Positions 53,565-63,043 of a stretch of DNA of 64,000 bases are shown here, one piece after another (the stretch's first letter is position 1; the number at the start of each line of letters is the position of its first letter). Position numbers and translations under genes: made by a program. Where the stretch lies: the NCBI RefSeq assembly GCF_025340265.1, contig NZ_CP022707.1, positions 1,674,501 through 1,738,500 of the forward strand. The letters are read 5' to 3'. The stretch is from Novosphingobium sp. 9. GTDB lineage: Bacteria; Pseudomonadota; Alphaproteobacteria; Sphingomonadales; Sphingomonadaceae. The notes under the pieces were generated by a model that was given only the letters and a program-made list of their open reading frames with translations, made no database searches and was not told the DNA's origin.

Positions 53565-55472
53565 TCAGCCTTGCGGGCCCATCACTTCTTCCAGCGCCTC
53601 GCTTGCTTCCAGCCAGGCGATTTCGGCCTCGGCCAGTTCCTCTTCCAGCGCGTTGCGGCGGGTGCCGAGCGCCCCTGTGGCCAGGCCCTTGAGATCGCCC
53701 TTGGCCGAAGCGGGATCGATGAGTGCCGCGTCCACCGCCGCGATCTGCGTCTGAAGGCGCGCGAGGCGGGTTTCGGTCTCGGTGGCCCGCTTGCGCAGGG
53801 CTTTGAGTTCCTCGCGCGAGAGCGAGACGGTTTTCCTGGCAGGAGCGGGGGCGGGTGCTGCGGCGGCATTGGCGGCGGCGCGCTGGCTGGCGGCATCGCC
53901 CTTGGGCTGGTTGCGGCCGAGCACGAAGTCGACATAGTCGTCCATCGAGCCGTCGTAGGGCGTCGCCGTGCCGCCATCGACCAGCACCAGCCGGTCGGCG
54001 ACCAGTTCCACCATGTGGCGATCGTGGCTGACGAGGATCACCGCGCCGGCAAAATCGTTGAGCGCCTGTACCAGCGCCTCGCGCGCATCGACGTCGAGGT
54101 GGTTGGTCGGCTCGTCGAGGATCAGCATGTGCGGTGCGTCGCGCGTCACGAGGGCCAGCGCAAGGCGGGCGCGCTCACCGCCCGAAAGCGTGCCGGTCTC
54201 TGCCGTCGCGCGGTTGCCGGAGAAGCCGAAGCGCCCCAGCTGCCCGCGCACCGCCGTCGTCGGCTTGCCGTCCATCGCGCGCGACATGAGTTCGAGCGGG
54301 GTGGAATCGCCGGGCAGCTCCTCCACCTGATACTGCGTGAAGTAGCCGATGCGGATCTTGGGCGAGTACGCCATCTCGCCGTCCATCGGCTCCAGCTGGC
54401 GGGCGAGCAGGCGCGCCAGCGTGGTCTTGCCGTTGCCGTTGCGGCCCAGCAGGGCGATGCGGTCTTCCGGATCGATGCGCAGGTTCAGGCGCTTGAGGAT
54501 CGGCAGATCGGCCTGATAGCCCACCGATGCCAGATCCATGGTGATCAGCGGCGGGCGCAGTTCGTCCGGGCTCGGGAAGTCGAAGCTGAGCGAGCTGTCC
54601 TCGGCCATCGCCGCGATCGGCTGCATCTTGGCCAGCATCTTGGCGCGAGACTGCGCCTGTTTGGCGGTCGAGGCGCGGGCCGAGTTGCGCGCAACATAGT
54701 CCGCCAGCTTCTTGCGCTGGGCATCCTGGCTGGCGCGCGCGGCAGCGACCTGCGCGGCGCGTTCGGCGCGCAGGCGCTCGAAGCTGTCGTAGTCGCCCGG
54801 ATAGAGCGAGAGCTTGCCCGCCTGCAGGTGCAGGATGTGATCGACCACGGTGTTCAGCAGATCGCGCTCGTGGCTGATGACCAGCAGCGTCTTGGGGTAG
54901 CTCTTGAGGAAGTTCTCCAGCCACAGCGTCGCTTCGAGGTCGAGGTGGTTCGAGGGCTCGTCGAGCAGCATCACGTCGGGTTCGGAGAACAGCAGCGCGG
55001 CGAGCGCCACGCGCATCTTCCAGCCGCCCGAGAAGCTGCTTAGCGGACGCGCCTGCATCTCCTCGTCGAAGCCGAGGCCGACAAGGATGCGGGCGGCGCG
55101 GGCAGGGGCGGTATAGGCGTCGATCGCGATCAGCCGCTCATAGACGTCGCCGAGGCGGTCCATGTCGGTGCAATTCTCGGACTCGGCGAGCAGCTGCGTG
55201 CGCTCTACATCGGCTTCGAGCACGGCCTCGAACGGGGTGCGGGTGCCGTCGGGCGCTTCCTGCGCAATATAGCCAAGACGTGCGCGCTTGGGCATGTCGA
55301 CGCTGCCGCCGTCCGGGTCCAGTTCGCCGATGATCGTCTTGACCAGCGTGGACTTGCCCGCGCCGTTGCGGCCAATGAGGCCGATCTTGCCGCCCTGCGG
55401 CAAAGTGGCGCTTGCGCCGTCAAGGATGACGCGCCCGCCAAGGCGCACGGTGATGTCGCGGATCGTCAGCAT
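53565..55472 (-). CDS. ABC-F family ATPase
   Basis: A 635-residue protein with two fused ABC ATPase domains and no membrane domain, as in ABC-F proteins that act on ribosomes (Uup/YheS/EttA relatives). Domain 1: Walker A GLIGRNGAGKST, LSSFSGGWKMRVALAALL (signature) and LLDEPSNHLDLEATLWLE. An interdomain linker of about 80 residues follows (GKLSLYPGDYDSFERLRAERAAQ...). Domain 2: LLGRNGNGKTT, LSGGERARLALALV and LILDEPTNHLD. The C-terminus is Ala-rich with a coiled-coil. The ATG at 55472 opens MLTIRDITVRLGG. The role (resistance or translation quality control) is not decided by sequence. Confidence 0.92.
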   Translation of the reverse strand: MLTIRDITVRLGGRVILDGASATLPQGGKIGLIGRNGAGKSTLVKTIIGELDPDGGSVDMPKRARLGYIAQEAPDGTRTPFEAVLEADVERTQLLAESENCTDMDRLGDVYERLIAIDAYTAPARAARILVGLGFDEEMQARPLSSFSGGWKMRVALAALLFSEPDVMLLDEPSNHLDLEATLWLENFLKSYPKTLLVISHERDLLNTVVDHILHLQAGKLSLYPGDYDSFERLRAERAAQVAAARASQDAQRKKLADYVARNSARASTAKQAQSRAKMLAKMQPIAAMAEDSSLSFDFPSPDELRPPLITMDLASVGYQADLPILKRLNLRIDPEDRIALLGRNGNGKTTLARLLARQLEPMDGEMAYSPKIRIGYFTQYQVEELPGDSTPLELMSRAMDGKPTTAVRGQLGRFGFSGNRATAETGTLSGGERARLALALVTRDAPHMLILDEPTNHLDVDAREALVQALNDFAGAVILVSHDRHMVELVADRLVLVDGGTATPYDGSMDDYVDFVLGRNQPKGDAASQRAAANAAAAPAPAPARKTVSLSREELKALRKRATETETRLARLQTQIAAVDAALIDPASAKGDLKGLATGALGTRRNALEEELAEAEIAWLEASEALEEVMGPQG

Positions 55473-55580
55473 GGCTGCGCGCCTAGCAGGCAAACGCCAA
55501 GGCCGCAAAGGGCAGCTGCGAAGAAGGTGTGCGAGTGCGAAGGAAAGGGGGGTGGATAGTGGGTTGAGTCTTCACCAACA

Positions 55581-55685
55581 TCGTTATCCCAGCGAAAGCT
55601 GGGATCGCTCTCGATATGGCGCTTTGCTTGCGACGATCTGAGCGTTGGGCTCACTGGATTCCCGCCTTCGCGGGAATGACGAAGA
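55581..55685. repeat. Inverted repeat pair of the REP-like family
   Basis: Left arm TCGTTATCCCAGCGAAAGCT at 55581 and right arm ACTGGATTCCCGCCTTCGCG at 55653 belong to the same family as the 33-base arms at 8025-8185. The right arm is almost identical to the one at 8153-8185. Confidence 0.75.
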
Positions 55686-55711
55686 TTAGGGTATTTCGAT
55701 CGCGTTGACGT

Positions 55712-57058
55712 TCATCGCCAGCTCGGCAGCCATATCCATACGTTGTAGAACTGGGTATAAGGCATCGGGAGCCCCGAGATGATCGGGAAGAACCCGACGA
55801 ACATCAGCACTGCCAGCATCACGCCGCCGGGCCCTGTCCAGCGCCAGCGGTCGCGGCGCAGCGCGAGGGCTTCCAGCGCGAAGGCGAGCAGGGCCATCAG
55901 GAAGGCGCCGGGGAGCAGGTAATGGTAGTAGAACTGCACCGGCTTGCCATCGAGCGCCCACATCATCAGCGTGCCGAGATAGAGCGCGACGAAGCAGGCA
56001 ACATCGCTGCGGCGGCGCCAGATCATGGCCCACAGGCTCCACACCAGCGCAAACAGCCCGGCGATCATCGAGAAGGGATTGCCCAGCATCACGATGCCGC
56101 GCGGGGCGCCGTCGATGGTCTTGAACAGATACCAGATGCCGCGCCAGTCGACGACCCACTGATACCAGTAGGTCTGGTAGGGGTGATGCTTCTTCACCGA
56201 ATCCTGAAGGCGGAACATCAGTTTGTGCTGGCCCACGATGTCGAACGGGGCGAGCGTGTGCTGCGCGTAGAACATGGCGGGCAGGAAGGTCAGCCAGTAA
56301 ACCACCAGCGGTACAAGGCCGAGCCAGACGAAGGCCTCGACCAGCGAAATCCCGGCGGCAGGGCCGCGTGTCTGGCTGGCGATCCCGGTGCGGCGCCTGG
56401 TGCGCGGCAGGATCGGGCCGCCATCGCGCAGACACAGGATCAGGAAGCACAGACCCGGCATCGCGAGCGCGGGCGCGCTGCTCCATTTGGCGCCGAGCGA
56501 GAGGCCCAACGCAATGCCGCAGAACACGAGGCGGCGGCGGGCAGCGCCGCGCTTCGTCTCGCGCAAGGCCCCGGCGAACTGCCACAGACCGACCATGCAC
56601 AGGCTGGCCTCCACCATGTCGAGCATGGCGATGCGGCTCTGGACGAACCACATGAAGTTGGTGGCGAGCAGGATCATCGCCGCGATTGTCGCCCAGCGAC
56701 GCTGGCTGGCGTGCCATACCGTGCGCCCGAACGCGAACAGGCCAAGCCCGCCGAACAGCACCATCGGGAAGCGCCAGCCGAACGGGCGGTCTCCCAGGAA
56801 ATGGATTGAGGCGGCCAGCACTTCCTTGGCGAACAGCGGATGTTCGCGGTTCACGGCCACCAACTCCAGCATCTTGCGCGCGGCGGGGACGTAATGGATT
56901 TCGTCGAAATAGAACTTGCTCGGGATCGACAGGCGCCATGTCGCCAGCGCCATGAAGGCCACGGCTAGGCCCACGCACCACTCGATGGGGTCGATGTTCC
57001 TGCGGGCGGCAGAGGCCAGAGCGGAGGACGGGGCGGCGGACGAAAACGTGCGGGGCAT
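55712..57058 (-). CDS. PMT-family membrane glycosyltransferase
   Basis: A polytopic membrane protein of about 448 residues related to dolichyl-phosphate-mannose-protein mannosyltransferases (PMT/GT39). The conserved acidic motif is FYFDEIHYVPAARKM, where DE is the usual catalytic pair of the first periplasmic loop. More features are FLGDRPFGWRFPMVLFGGLGLF, AMILLATNFMWFVQSRIAMLDM, and the long periplasmic segment QDSVKKHHPYQTYWYQWVVDWRG. Ten or more helices are predicted. It would use a polyprenyl-phosphate sugar on a protein or lipid. ATG at 57058 chosen: upstream codons overlap metZ on the other strand. Confidence 0.85.
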   Translation of the reverse strand: MPRTFSSAAPSSALASAARRNIDPIEWCVGLAVAFMALATWRLSIPSKFYFDEIHYVPAARKMLELVAVNREHPLFAKEVLAASIHFLGDRPFGWRFPMVLFGGLGLFAFGRTVWHASQRRWATIAAMILLATNFMWFVQSRIAMLDMVEASLCMVGLWQFAGALRETKRGAARRRLVFCGIALGLSLGAKWSSAPALAMPGLCFLILCLRDGGPILPRTRRRTGIASQTRGPAAGISLVEAFVWLGLVPLVVYWLTFLPAMFYAQHTLAPFDIVGQHKLMFRLQDSVKKHHPYQTYWYQWVVDWRGIWYLFKTIDGAPRGIVMLGNPFSMIAGLFALVWSLWAMIWRRRSDVACFVALYLGTLMMWALDGKPVQFYYHYLLPGAFLMALLAFALEALALRRDRWRWTGPGGVMLAVLMFVGFFPIISGLPMPYTQFYNVWIWLPSWR

Positions 57059-57172
57059 CGCCGGGCGGGATAAGCGCGGCACGGGCGCGGCGCAAGCACC
57101 GGTAATCTCGGGTGCGTTCGGGCGCGCGACTCGCTTGCACCTGCATCTGGTGCGTCCTAGAGCGGTGCCATC

Positions 57173-58378
57173 ATGAAACGCACCACCGGACAGGACCGAA
57201 CCAAGACCGCCAACTGGCGCCCTGCAACCCGCGCGATCCGTGGGGGCACGTGGCGCAGCGAGATGGGGGAGACCAGCGAAGCGCTGTTCCTCACCTCGGG
57301 CTTCACCTATGACGATGCCGCCACCGTTGCGGCGCGCTTCGCCGGTGAAGCGGACGGCATGACCTATTCGCGCCTCCAGAACCCGACCGTGCAGATGCTC
57401 GAAGAGCGCATCGCGCTGCTCGAAGGGGCAGAGGCATGCCGCACGCAGGCATCGGGCATGGCGGCGATGACCGCCGCGCTGCTCTGCCAGTTGTCGGCGG
57501 GCGATCACATGGTCGCCGCGCGCGCTGCGTTCGGTTCGTGCCGCTGGCTGGGCGACAGCCTGCTGCCGCGCTTCGGCATCGAGGTCTCGGTGATCGACGC
57601 GACCGACACCGCCGCATGGGAAGCCGCGATCCGTCCCAACACCAAGGTCTTCTTCTTCGAGACGCCCGCCAACCCGACGATGGACATCGCCGATCTGGCC
57701 GGCATCGCCGCGATCGCCAAGGCGCACGGTATCACCACCGTGGTCGACAACGCCTTCTGCTCGCCCGCACTCCAGCGTCCGCTCGAATTCGGGATCGACG
57801 TGGTGGCTTACTCGGCCACCAAGCTGATGGACGGGCAGGGCCGCGTGCTGGCCGGTGCCGTGTGCGGTTCGGAAGAGTTCATCAACGAGAAGCTGCTGCC
57901 GTTCCAGCGCAACACCGGGCCTAACCTTTCGCCGTTCAACGCGTGGGTCGTGCTCAAGGGCCTCGAAACGCTGGACCTGCGCGCCAAGCGCCAGAGCGAG
58001 AATGCGCTCAAGCTGGGCCAGTTCGTGGCAGGCCGCGTGCCCAAGATCCTGCACCCCTGGCTCGACAGCCACCCGTCGCAGGCACTTGCCATGAAGCAGA
58101 TGGACGCCTGCGGCCCGATCTTCTCGTTCGAGGTCAACGGTCGCGAACAGGCGCATGCGTTGCTGGACGCGCTCGAACTGATCGACATCTCGAACAACAT
58201 CGGCGATTCGCGCTCGCTGATGTGCCACCCGGCCTCTTCCACCCATGCCAACATGGGTGAGGACGCACGCGTGGAAATGGGCATCAATCAGGGCATGCTG
58301 CGTATCAACGTGGGCCTTGAAGACGTGGACGACCTGATCGCCGACATGGATCAGGCTCTCACACGAGCCGGGCTCTGA
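57173..58378 (+). CDS. metZ: O-succinylhomoserine sulfhydrylase
   Basis: PLP enzyme of the Cys/Met metabolism family, 401 residues; makes homocysteine directly from O-succinylhomoserine and sulfide in methionine synthesis. PLP binding is in AYSATKLMDGQGRVL (Lys near residue 217). Other features are TSGFTYDDAATVAARFAGE, YSRLQNPTVQMLEERIALLEGAE, SGMAAMTAALL, FFETPANPTMDIADL and DSRSLMCHPASSTHANM. The MetZ versus MetB assignment rests on the sequence as a whole and is probable. The ATG at 57173 is used. No SAM riboswitch was identified in the 114 bases upstream. Confidence 0.9.
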   Translation: MKRTTGQDRTKTANWRPATRAIRGGTWRSEMGETSEALFLTSGFTYDDAATVAARFAGEADGMTYSRLQNPTVQMLEERIALLEGAEACRTQASGMAAMTAALLCQLSAGDHMVAARAAFGSCRWLGDSLLPRFGIEVSVIDATDTAAWEAAIRPNTKVFFFETPANPTMDIADLAGIAAIAKAHGITTVVDNAFCSPALQRPLEFGIDVVAYSATKLMDGQGRVLAGAVCGSEEFINEKLLPFQRNTGPNLSPFNAWVVLKGLETLDLRAKRQSENALKLGQFVAGRVPKILHPWLDSHPSQALAMKQMDACGPIFSFEVNGREQAHALLDALELIDISNNIGDSRSLMCHPASSTHANMGEDARVEMGINQGMLRINVGLEDVDDLIADMDQALTRAGL

Positions 58379-58446
58379 CAGGGACCGCGGCGCTGACAGA
58401 GGCGGACACCTCCGGCCCCGGCGCCGCCGCCTTTCTGGCGGCGATC

Positions 58447-59750
58447 GTGCAGTCGAGCGACAATGCCATCGTCGGCAAGTCGCTCGACGGGACGATCCTC
58501 TCGTGGAACGATTCGGCCACGCGCATCTTCGGCTGGAGCGCCGCCGAGATCATCGGGCGCAATATCCGCACGCTGATCCCGCTCGACCGGCAGGCCGAGG
58601 AAGATGCGATCATCGCCAGCATCTCGAGCGGGAGCCGCGTGCCGCCGTTCGAGACGGTCCGTCTGCGCAAGGATGGCAGCGAAGTGCTGGTGGATGTCAC
58701 CGTCTCTCCGGTGCTCGATGCCGAGGGCAGGGTGGTCGCCGCCAGCAAGATCGCACGCGACATCACCGCGCAGAAGCAGATGATCACGCAGCTTGCCGAA
58801 AGCGAGGCACGGTTGCGGCTGCTGGCCGACAATATGTCGCAGCTGGCGTGGATCGCCGAGCCGCGCGGGTCGATCATCTGGTTCAACCGGCGCTGGTTCG
58901 ACTACACGGGTGCCGCACTGGAGGACATGCGCAACTGGCAGTGGCGCTCGTACCACCACCCGATCACCTGCATCGGGTCGTGCGCCACTTCAGCCACTGC
59001 ATCGATACCGGGCAGGACTGGGAGGACACCTTCCCCTTGCGCGCCGCAGATGGCTCCTACCGCTGGTTCCTCTCGCGCGCGAAGGCGATCCGCGATTCGG
59101 GTGGGCGGATCGTGCGCTGGTTCGGCACCAACACCGACGTCACCGAGATGCGCGATGCCGAACAGCGCATCGCCCTGCTGCTCGATGAAGTGAACCACCG
59201 CTCGAAAAACATGCTGGCGGTGATCCTTTCCATCGCGAGGCGCACGGATTCGGGACATCCCGATTTCGTGAAGCGGCTGGAGCAGCGCATCCGGGGGCTC
59301 GCGGCAAATCAGGACCTTCTCGTCAGCCGGTCATGGTCCAACGTGCCGCTGATCGACATGATCGAGGCGCAGCTGGGCAATATCGGAGAGGTCAGTCGGC
59401 AAGTGCGTATGGCCGGGCCGCCGGTCTCGCTTTCGCCTGCCGCCGCCGAATCGCTGGCCATGGCGATGCACGAGATGGCGACCAATTCGCTCAAGTACGG
59501 CGCGCTCTCGGTCGCGGCAGGCTGGATCGATATCGTCTGGTCGCTGTCGGGAGAGCAGGAGGCACCGCGTTTTGAGCTGTCGTGGTGCGAAAGCGACGGG
59601 CCGCCGGTGACGCCGCCGGTGCGCACCGGCTTCGGTACGCGCATCACCATAGACGTGCCGCGTTCTCGCCTGAATGCAGTGGTCGAGACGCGCTATCCGC
59701 CCGAGGGTTTCGTGTGGACGCTGGCCTGCGATCCCGCCGATCTGGGGTGA
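58447..59750 (+). CDS. PAS/HWE-type sensor histidine kinase, frameshifted as sequenced
   Basis: A PAS-containing histidine kinase of the HWE/HisKA_2 type. Two PAS domains are seen: IVQSSDNAIVGKSLDGTILSWNDSATRIFGW...EIIGRNIRTLIP and the second, LRLLADNMSQLAWIAEP...WFNRRWFDYTGAALEDM. The frame then breaks near CCC at 58959-58961; the next frame gives DTGQDWEDTFPLRAADGSYRWFLSRAKAIRD, then the kinase core LLLDEVNHRSKNMLAVILSIARR (phosphoacceptor His) and the ATPase domain with MHEMATNSLKYGALS. The first PAS appears to extend upstream of GTG 58447, to about 58381, where no standard start codon exists. Confidence 0.8.
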
Positions 59751-59850
59751 CGCGGCCACGCCCGTTTGAGAAATCGCGAAGAAGCGATTTCAGAAGCGGC
59801 ACCGGCCCCGGTTGTCGCCCGGCAAATCAGTCGCTAGTCTCGATCGGACC

Positions 59851-60249
59851 ATGAAGGAGCTGTTCCAGCATTCCGCCATTACCCATGGCGTGACCGTTCG
59901 CGTGGCCGTGAACTTCCTGCCCGAGCAATCTCGGATCGAGGCGGGCAAGTGGTTCTGGGTCTATCACATTCGCATTGAGAACAGGTCGGACGAGGTGCTC
60001 CAGCTGACCACCCGGCACTGGCGCATCACCGACGGCACGGGCGAGGTCAGCCTCGTCGATGGCGAGGGCGTGGTGGGCGAGCAGCCGGTGCTCGCGCCCG
60101 GCGCCAGCCACGATTACGTGTCGGGCTGTCCGCTGCCCACGCCGCAGGGCTCGATGGAAGGGCACTACATGCTGCGCCGCGCGGACGGCAGCGAGATCGC
60201 CATTGCCATCCCGTACTTCCCGCTCGCCGCGCCTGCGACAGCGGGCTGA
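59851..60249 (+). CDS. apaG: ApaG family protein
   Basis: A 132-residue single-domain protein of the ApaG family (often called Co2+/Mg2+ efflux protein; a fibronectin-III-like fold of unclear biochemical role). The conserved parts are VTVRVAVNFLPEQSRIEAGKWFWVYHIRIENRSDEVLQL, TRHWRITDGTGEVSLVDGEGVVGEQPVLAPGASHDYVSGC and MEGHYMLRRADG. The ATG at 59851 gives the usual N-terminus. It follows the sensor kinase by 100 bases, with an 8-base inverted repeat (GAAATCGC / GCGATTTC) between them. Confidence 0.9.
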   Translation: MKELFQHSAITHGVTVRVAVNFLPEQSRIEAGKWFWVYHIRIENRSDEVLQLTTRHWRITDGTGEVSLVDGEGVVGEQPVLAPGASHDYVSGCPLPTPQGSMEGHYMLRRADGSEIAIAIPYFPLAAPATAG

Positions 60250-60305
60250 TTTCGCCGGGCACGTCAGCCATTGCCGACAGGCGCGTCAGGCCATAGGGAT
60301 GCGGC

Positions 60306-61079
60306 ATGAAGCGCACGCACCTGCCTCTCAACGCCCTGCGCGTTTTCGATGCCGCCGCCCGGCACCTCTCGTTCACCCGCGCGGCGGACGAACTGGCGGT
60401 GACGCCTGCTGCCGTCGGCCAGCAGATTCGCGCGCTCGAGGACCTGCTGGGCGTCGTGCTGTTCCGCCGCACCAGCAAGGGCCTGGAACTGACCGACGAG
60501 GCCTCCAGCGGCCTTGCCCCGCTGCGCAGCGGTTTCCTCCAGTTCGAGGAAGCGGTGCAGGCGATGCAGGCGGGCCAGTCCAGCCATGTCCTGACGATTG
60601 CCGCCCCGCGCGAGTTCCTCGGTGCCTGGCTCGCGCCGCGACTGGCCGCGTTCCGCGCGGAGAACCCGCAGGTCCGCTTCGTGATCGTCGACGGCGCGGC
60701 GAATGATTTCACCGAGGCGAACCTCGACCTTGCCGTGCGCTGGACCGAAGGGCCGGGCGACCTTGAAGGCGTAGCCCTCGGCGCGCCCGAATGGACCGAA
60801 CTGGGCGAGGGCGAGCGCATCGTCTGGCCGGGCGATCCTGACGAGACGGGCGAAGGCTTGGGAGACAGCGCCGCCGCCATCGCGGTTGGCGATGCCGGAC
60901 AGGCGCTGGCGATGGCCCGCGCCGGGCTCGGCAAGGCCCGCGTCCCCTCGCTGCTGCTGCCCGATGGCGAAGGCGGGACGCCCGAAGCCTGCCGCCGGGG
61001 CTACTGGCTGGTCGCCCCCGTACCGCAATGGCGCCAGAAGAAAGTCCGCGCGCTGGTGGCGGCCCTCACCGAGAGGTGA
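60306..61079 (+). CDS. LysR-family transcriptional regulator, short
   Basis: A 257-residue LysR regulator of the GcvA type, about 40 residues shorter than usual. HTH: LPLNALRVFDAAARHLSFTRAADELAVTPAAVGQQIRALED. The effector domain, VLTIAAPREFLGAWLAPRLAAFRAENPQVRFVIVDGAANDF and ANLDLAVRWTEGPGDLEGVAL, is present but lacks part of the second lobe and ends RRGYWLVAPVPQWRQKKVRALVAAL. The short form could be natural or a compact lineage; no frame break was found. No target gene is adjacent. An AT-rich gap follows. Confidence 0.82.
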   Translation: MKRTHLPLNALRVFDAAARHLSFTRAADELAVTPAAVGQQIRALEDLLGVVLFRRTSKGLELTDEASSGLAPLRSGFLQFEEAVQAMQAGQSSHVLTIAAPREFLGAWLAPRLAAFRAENPQVRFVIVDGAANDFTEANLDLAVRWTEGPGDLEGVALGAPEWTELGEGERIVWPGDPDETGEGLGDSAAAIAVGDAGQALAMARAGLGKARVPSLLLPDGEGGTPEACRRGYWLVAPVPQWRQKKVRALVAALTER

Positions 61080-61219
61080 TGCTGGGCTGAGCTTGAGAGT
61101 ACGCGCATTGTACTCCCTAGGCGCAGAATTTTTTCAAATCTCTTCATTATTTCTCTAATGACGGCGAAATATTGTCCTTTTACGTTGTCGACATAGCGCG
61201 TGCGACTTATAGTTGCTTT

Positions 61220-61915
61220 ATGCGCTTTGTTATCGCTCTTTTTGTTTTGGCGGCTTTTTGTTTATCGCCTGTGCGCGCGCAGGTGGGTGCCTTGCAAACG
61301 GATTGTGATCTGGGCGGCCTTCAGCCAGATGGCAGCTATCAATTCATTGCTACGTGTGCAGGGGAAGCGCGCTCGCCTGATGGGCGGATTGCAATTGTCC
61401 AAAAGGCCTATGACGACGAACAGCCTCCAATCGAGGTGCATGACGTGCATGGCAAAGTGTCCCAAACGCTTCGCGTCCTGAGTGATGATATGCCGTTTTC
61501 GGTATCTTGGGCGCCGAATTCACGATGGTTCTTTGTTAACCATCACGTCGGTTCTTTCATGGATACGTTACAAGTTTTTGAGATCGTCAATTCCACCGTT
61601 GTGGAGCGGCCTGCGCTTGGCAGGGCTGTCGTGAAAATCGCAACAACGCGCTATCCATGCCTTCCGCCTCGAATGGTTTTGCCTAATGGCGTGCGCTGGA
61701 GCAGCGACAGCGAACACCTCGTGATGGTTACGATTAGCGCTCCTTACGCCTGTGCGGAATTTGCGAAGCATCCCGGCAGCTTCCATTCCTTATGGATGAT
61801 TGGCGATGTTAGAGATGGCCATGTCGATCTATCTTCTGTTCGCGTCCAGTCCGATGATCGACCATTCGTTATGCCCAAAGATGGTCCATATCGAGGTTTC
61901 GCGGAGCGGAATTAA
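61220..61915 (+). CDS. Secreted protein of unknown function, AT-richer than neighbours
   Basis: A 231-residue protein with a signal peptide (MRFVIALFVLAAFCLSPVRAQ). I do not recognise a family with certainty; short motifs such as RSPDGRIAIVQKAYDD and VSWAPNSRWFFVNHHVG resemble WD40-like/PD40 beta-propeller blades. Five cysteines in the mature part (two in TDCDLGG and IATCAGE) could form disulfides. The ATG at 61220 is chosen because it begins the signal peptide. Base composition is clearly lower in G+C than the flanking genes and the upstream 140 bases are AT-rich, hinting at transfer. Confidence 0.6.
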   Translation: MRFVIALFVLAAFCLSPVRAQVGALQTDCDLGGLQPDGSYQFIATCAGEARSPDGRIAIVQKAYDDEQPPIEVHDVHGKVSQTLRVLSDDMPFSVSWAPNSRWFFVNHHVGSFMDTLQVFEIVNSTVVERPALGRAVVKIATTRYPCLPPRMVLPNGVRWSSDSEHLVMVTISAPYACAEFAKHPGSFHSLWMIGDVRDGHVDLSSVRVQSDDRPFVMPKDGPYRGFAERN

Positions 61916-61939
61916 GTTTCTCTACGAGCAGATTGAATT

Positions 61940-62868
61940 TCACACTCGCCCCGGATCGAGTGCCGAGCGGGACAGGTCGGGGGTGGGCATTGCGGTGCTG
62001 GGGCGTTCGAGGATCGGAGCGGGGTAGATCATGGGCTCGGGCGTGAGGTGCGAGGCGAACAGGCGGCGCACGGCGTCGTGGGCCATCGTGCGCCAGGGGA
62101 TATGGACCGAGGTGAGGGCAGGCGAGAGGCGCGCGGCGATCGGCATGTCGTCGAACCCGGCGACGGCGAGCGTGGCGGGCACGGCGATGCGCGCCTCCGT
62201 GGCGGCAGCGAGGACGCCTGCGGCCATCATGTCTGACGTGCTCAGGATCGCGCTGGGCAGGGGCTGACCTGAAACAGCAGGCGCGCGGCCTCCTGTCCTG
62301 ATGCGAAGCTGTCATCCCCCGGCACGATCAGCGAAGGGCCGCGATCGAGGCCGTGCTCGGCCAGCATGTCGAGATACCCCATTTCGCGCAGGCGTGCAGA
62401 GGGTGAGAGATCGGCGCCGCTCACCAGTGCGATGCGGGTATGTCCGCGCGCGATCAGCGCCGCCACCAGCGCGGCCATCGCCGAGCGCTCGTCGCAGCCC
62501 ATGGCATGGTCGCCCTCGATCGGGCCGAGCCGCAGCGCCGTAACCCCTGCCTCTGCGCAGAGATCGCCCAGCGCATCGTCGTAGGAGAGCGGCGGGGCGA
62601 TCACCACGGCGGCAGGGCGATGGTCGGCGAGAAAGCGCGGCACGGCGCCGTGCCCCAGGCCCGCCAGCACAGGCTGCACCAGCAACGCGACGCCGCTTCC
62701 CGCCATGGCTTCGAGCAGTCCGGCCTCGATCAGCCCGGCCACCGGCATATTGGTGCCATCGTGAAGCAGGGCGATCTGAACGCCCGTTCGTTCACTGGTC
62801 GGTTCACCAGTACCCCCGCTGGCGCCAGCCTCTACGCTTGAGCCTTCAAGAAAACGCGCGAACTTCAT
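61940..62868 (-). pseudogene. LacI-type ligand-binding gene, without HTH and frameshifted
   Basis: Encodes a LacI/PBP-like effector domain: TGVQIALLHDGTNMPVAGLIEAG, MGCDERSAMAALVAALIARGHTRIALVSGADLSPSA and, after a frame change, MMAAGVLAAATEARIAVPATLAVAGFDDMPIAARLSPALTSVHIPW. The shift near GGGG at 62260-62263 equals one missing base; the bridged frame would read PLPSAILSTSD. No helix-turn-helix was found in any frame before the ATG at 62868, so the DNA-binding part is absent. The missing HTH makes a true decay likelier than in the other frameshifted genes. No partner gene is close. Confidence 0.65.
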
Positions 62869-63043
62869 TGTGTATGGGGATGGGACTTCCGGCGGATGCG
62901 GCCAAGCCGAGATAGCGCCGTTTCGGAGAGATACCCGGCGGTCTCGCGGAGCAATCGCGCGATTGCGTGCGCGGGGCATCGGGACTAAGGCTCGCGGTTC
63001 TTCGGTCGGCTCTGTCGGCTATGCGGCAGTGACACGGACCTTG

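Noticed and set aside
57059..57172. SAM riboswitch in the metZ leader
   Set aside because: Alphaproteobacterial metZ genes can carry a SAM-II type switch, but I could not match its conserved core here. A covariance search would be decisive.
60306..61079. Frameshift to explain the short LysR protein
   Set aside because: No alternative frame continues the missing lobe; the compact protein ends in a family-like C-terminus, so it is taken as natural.
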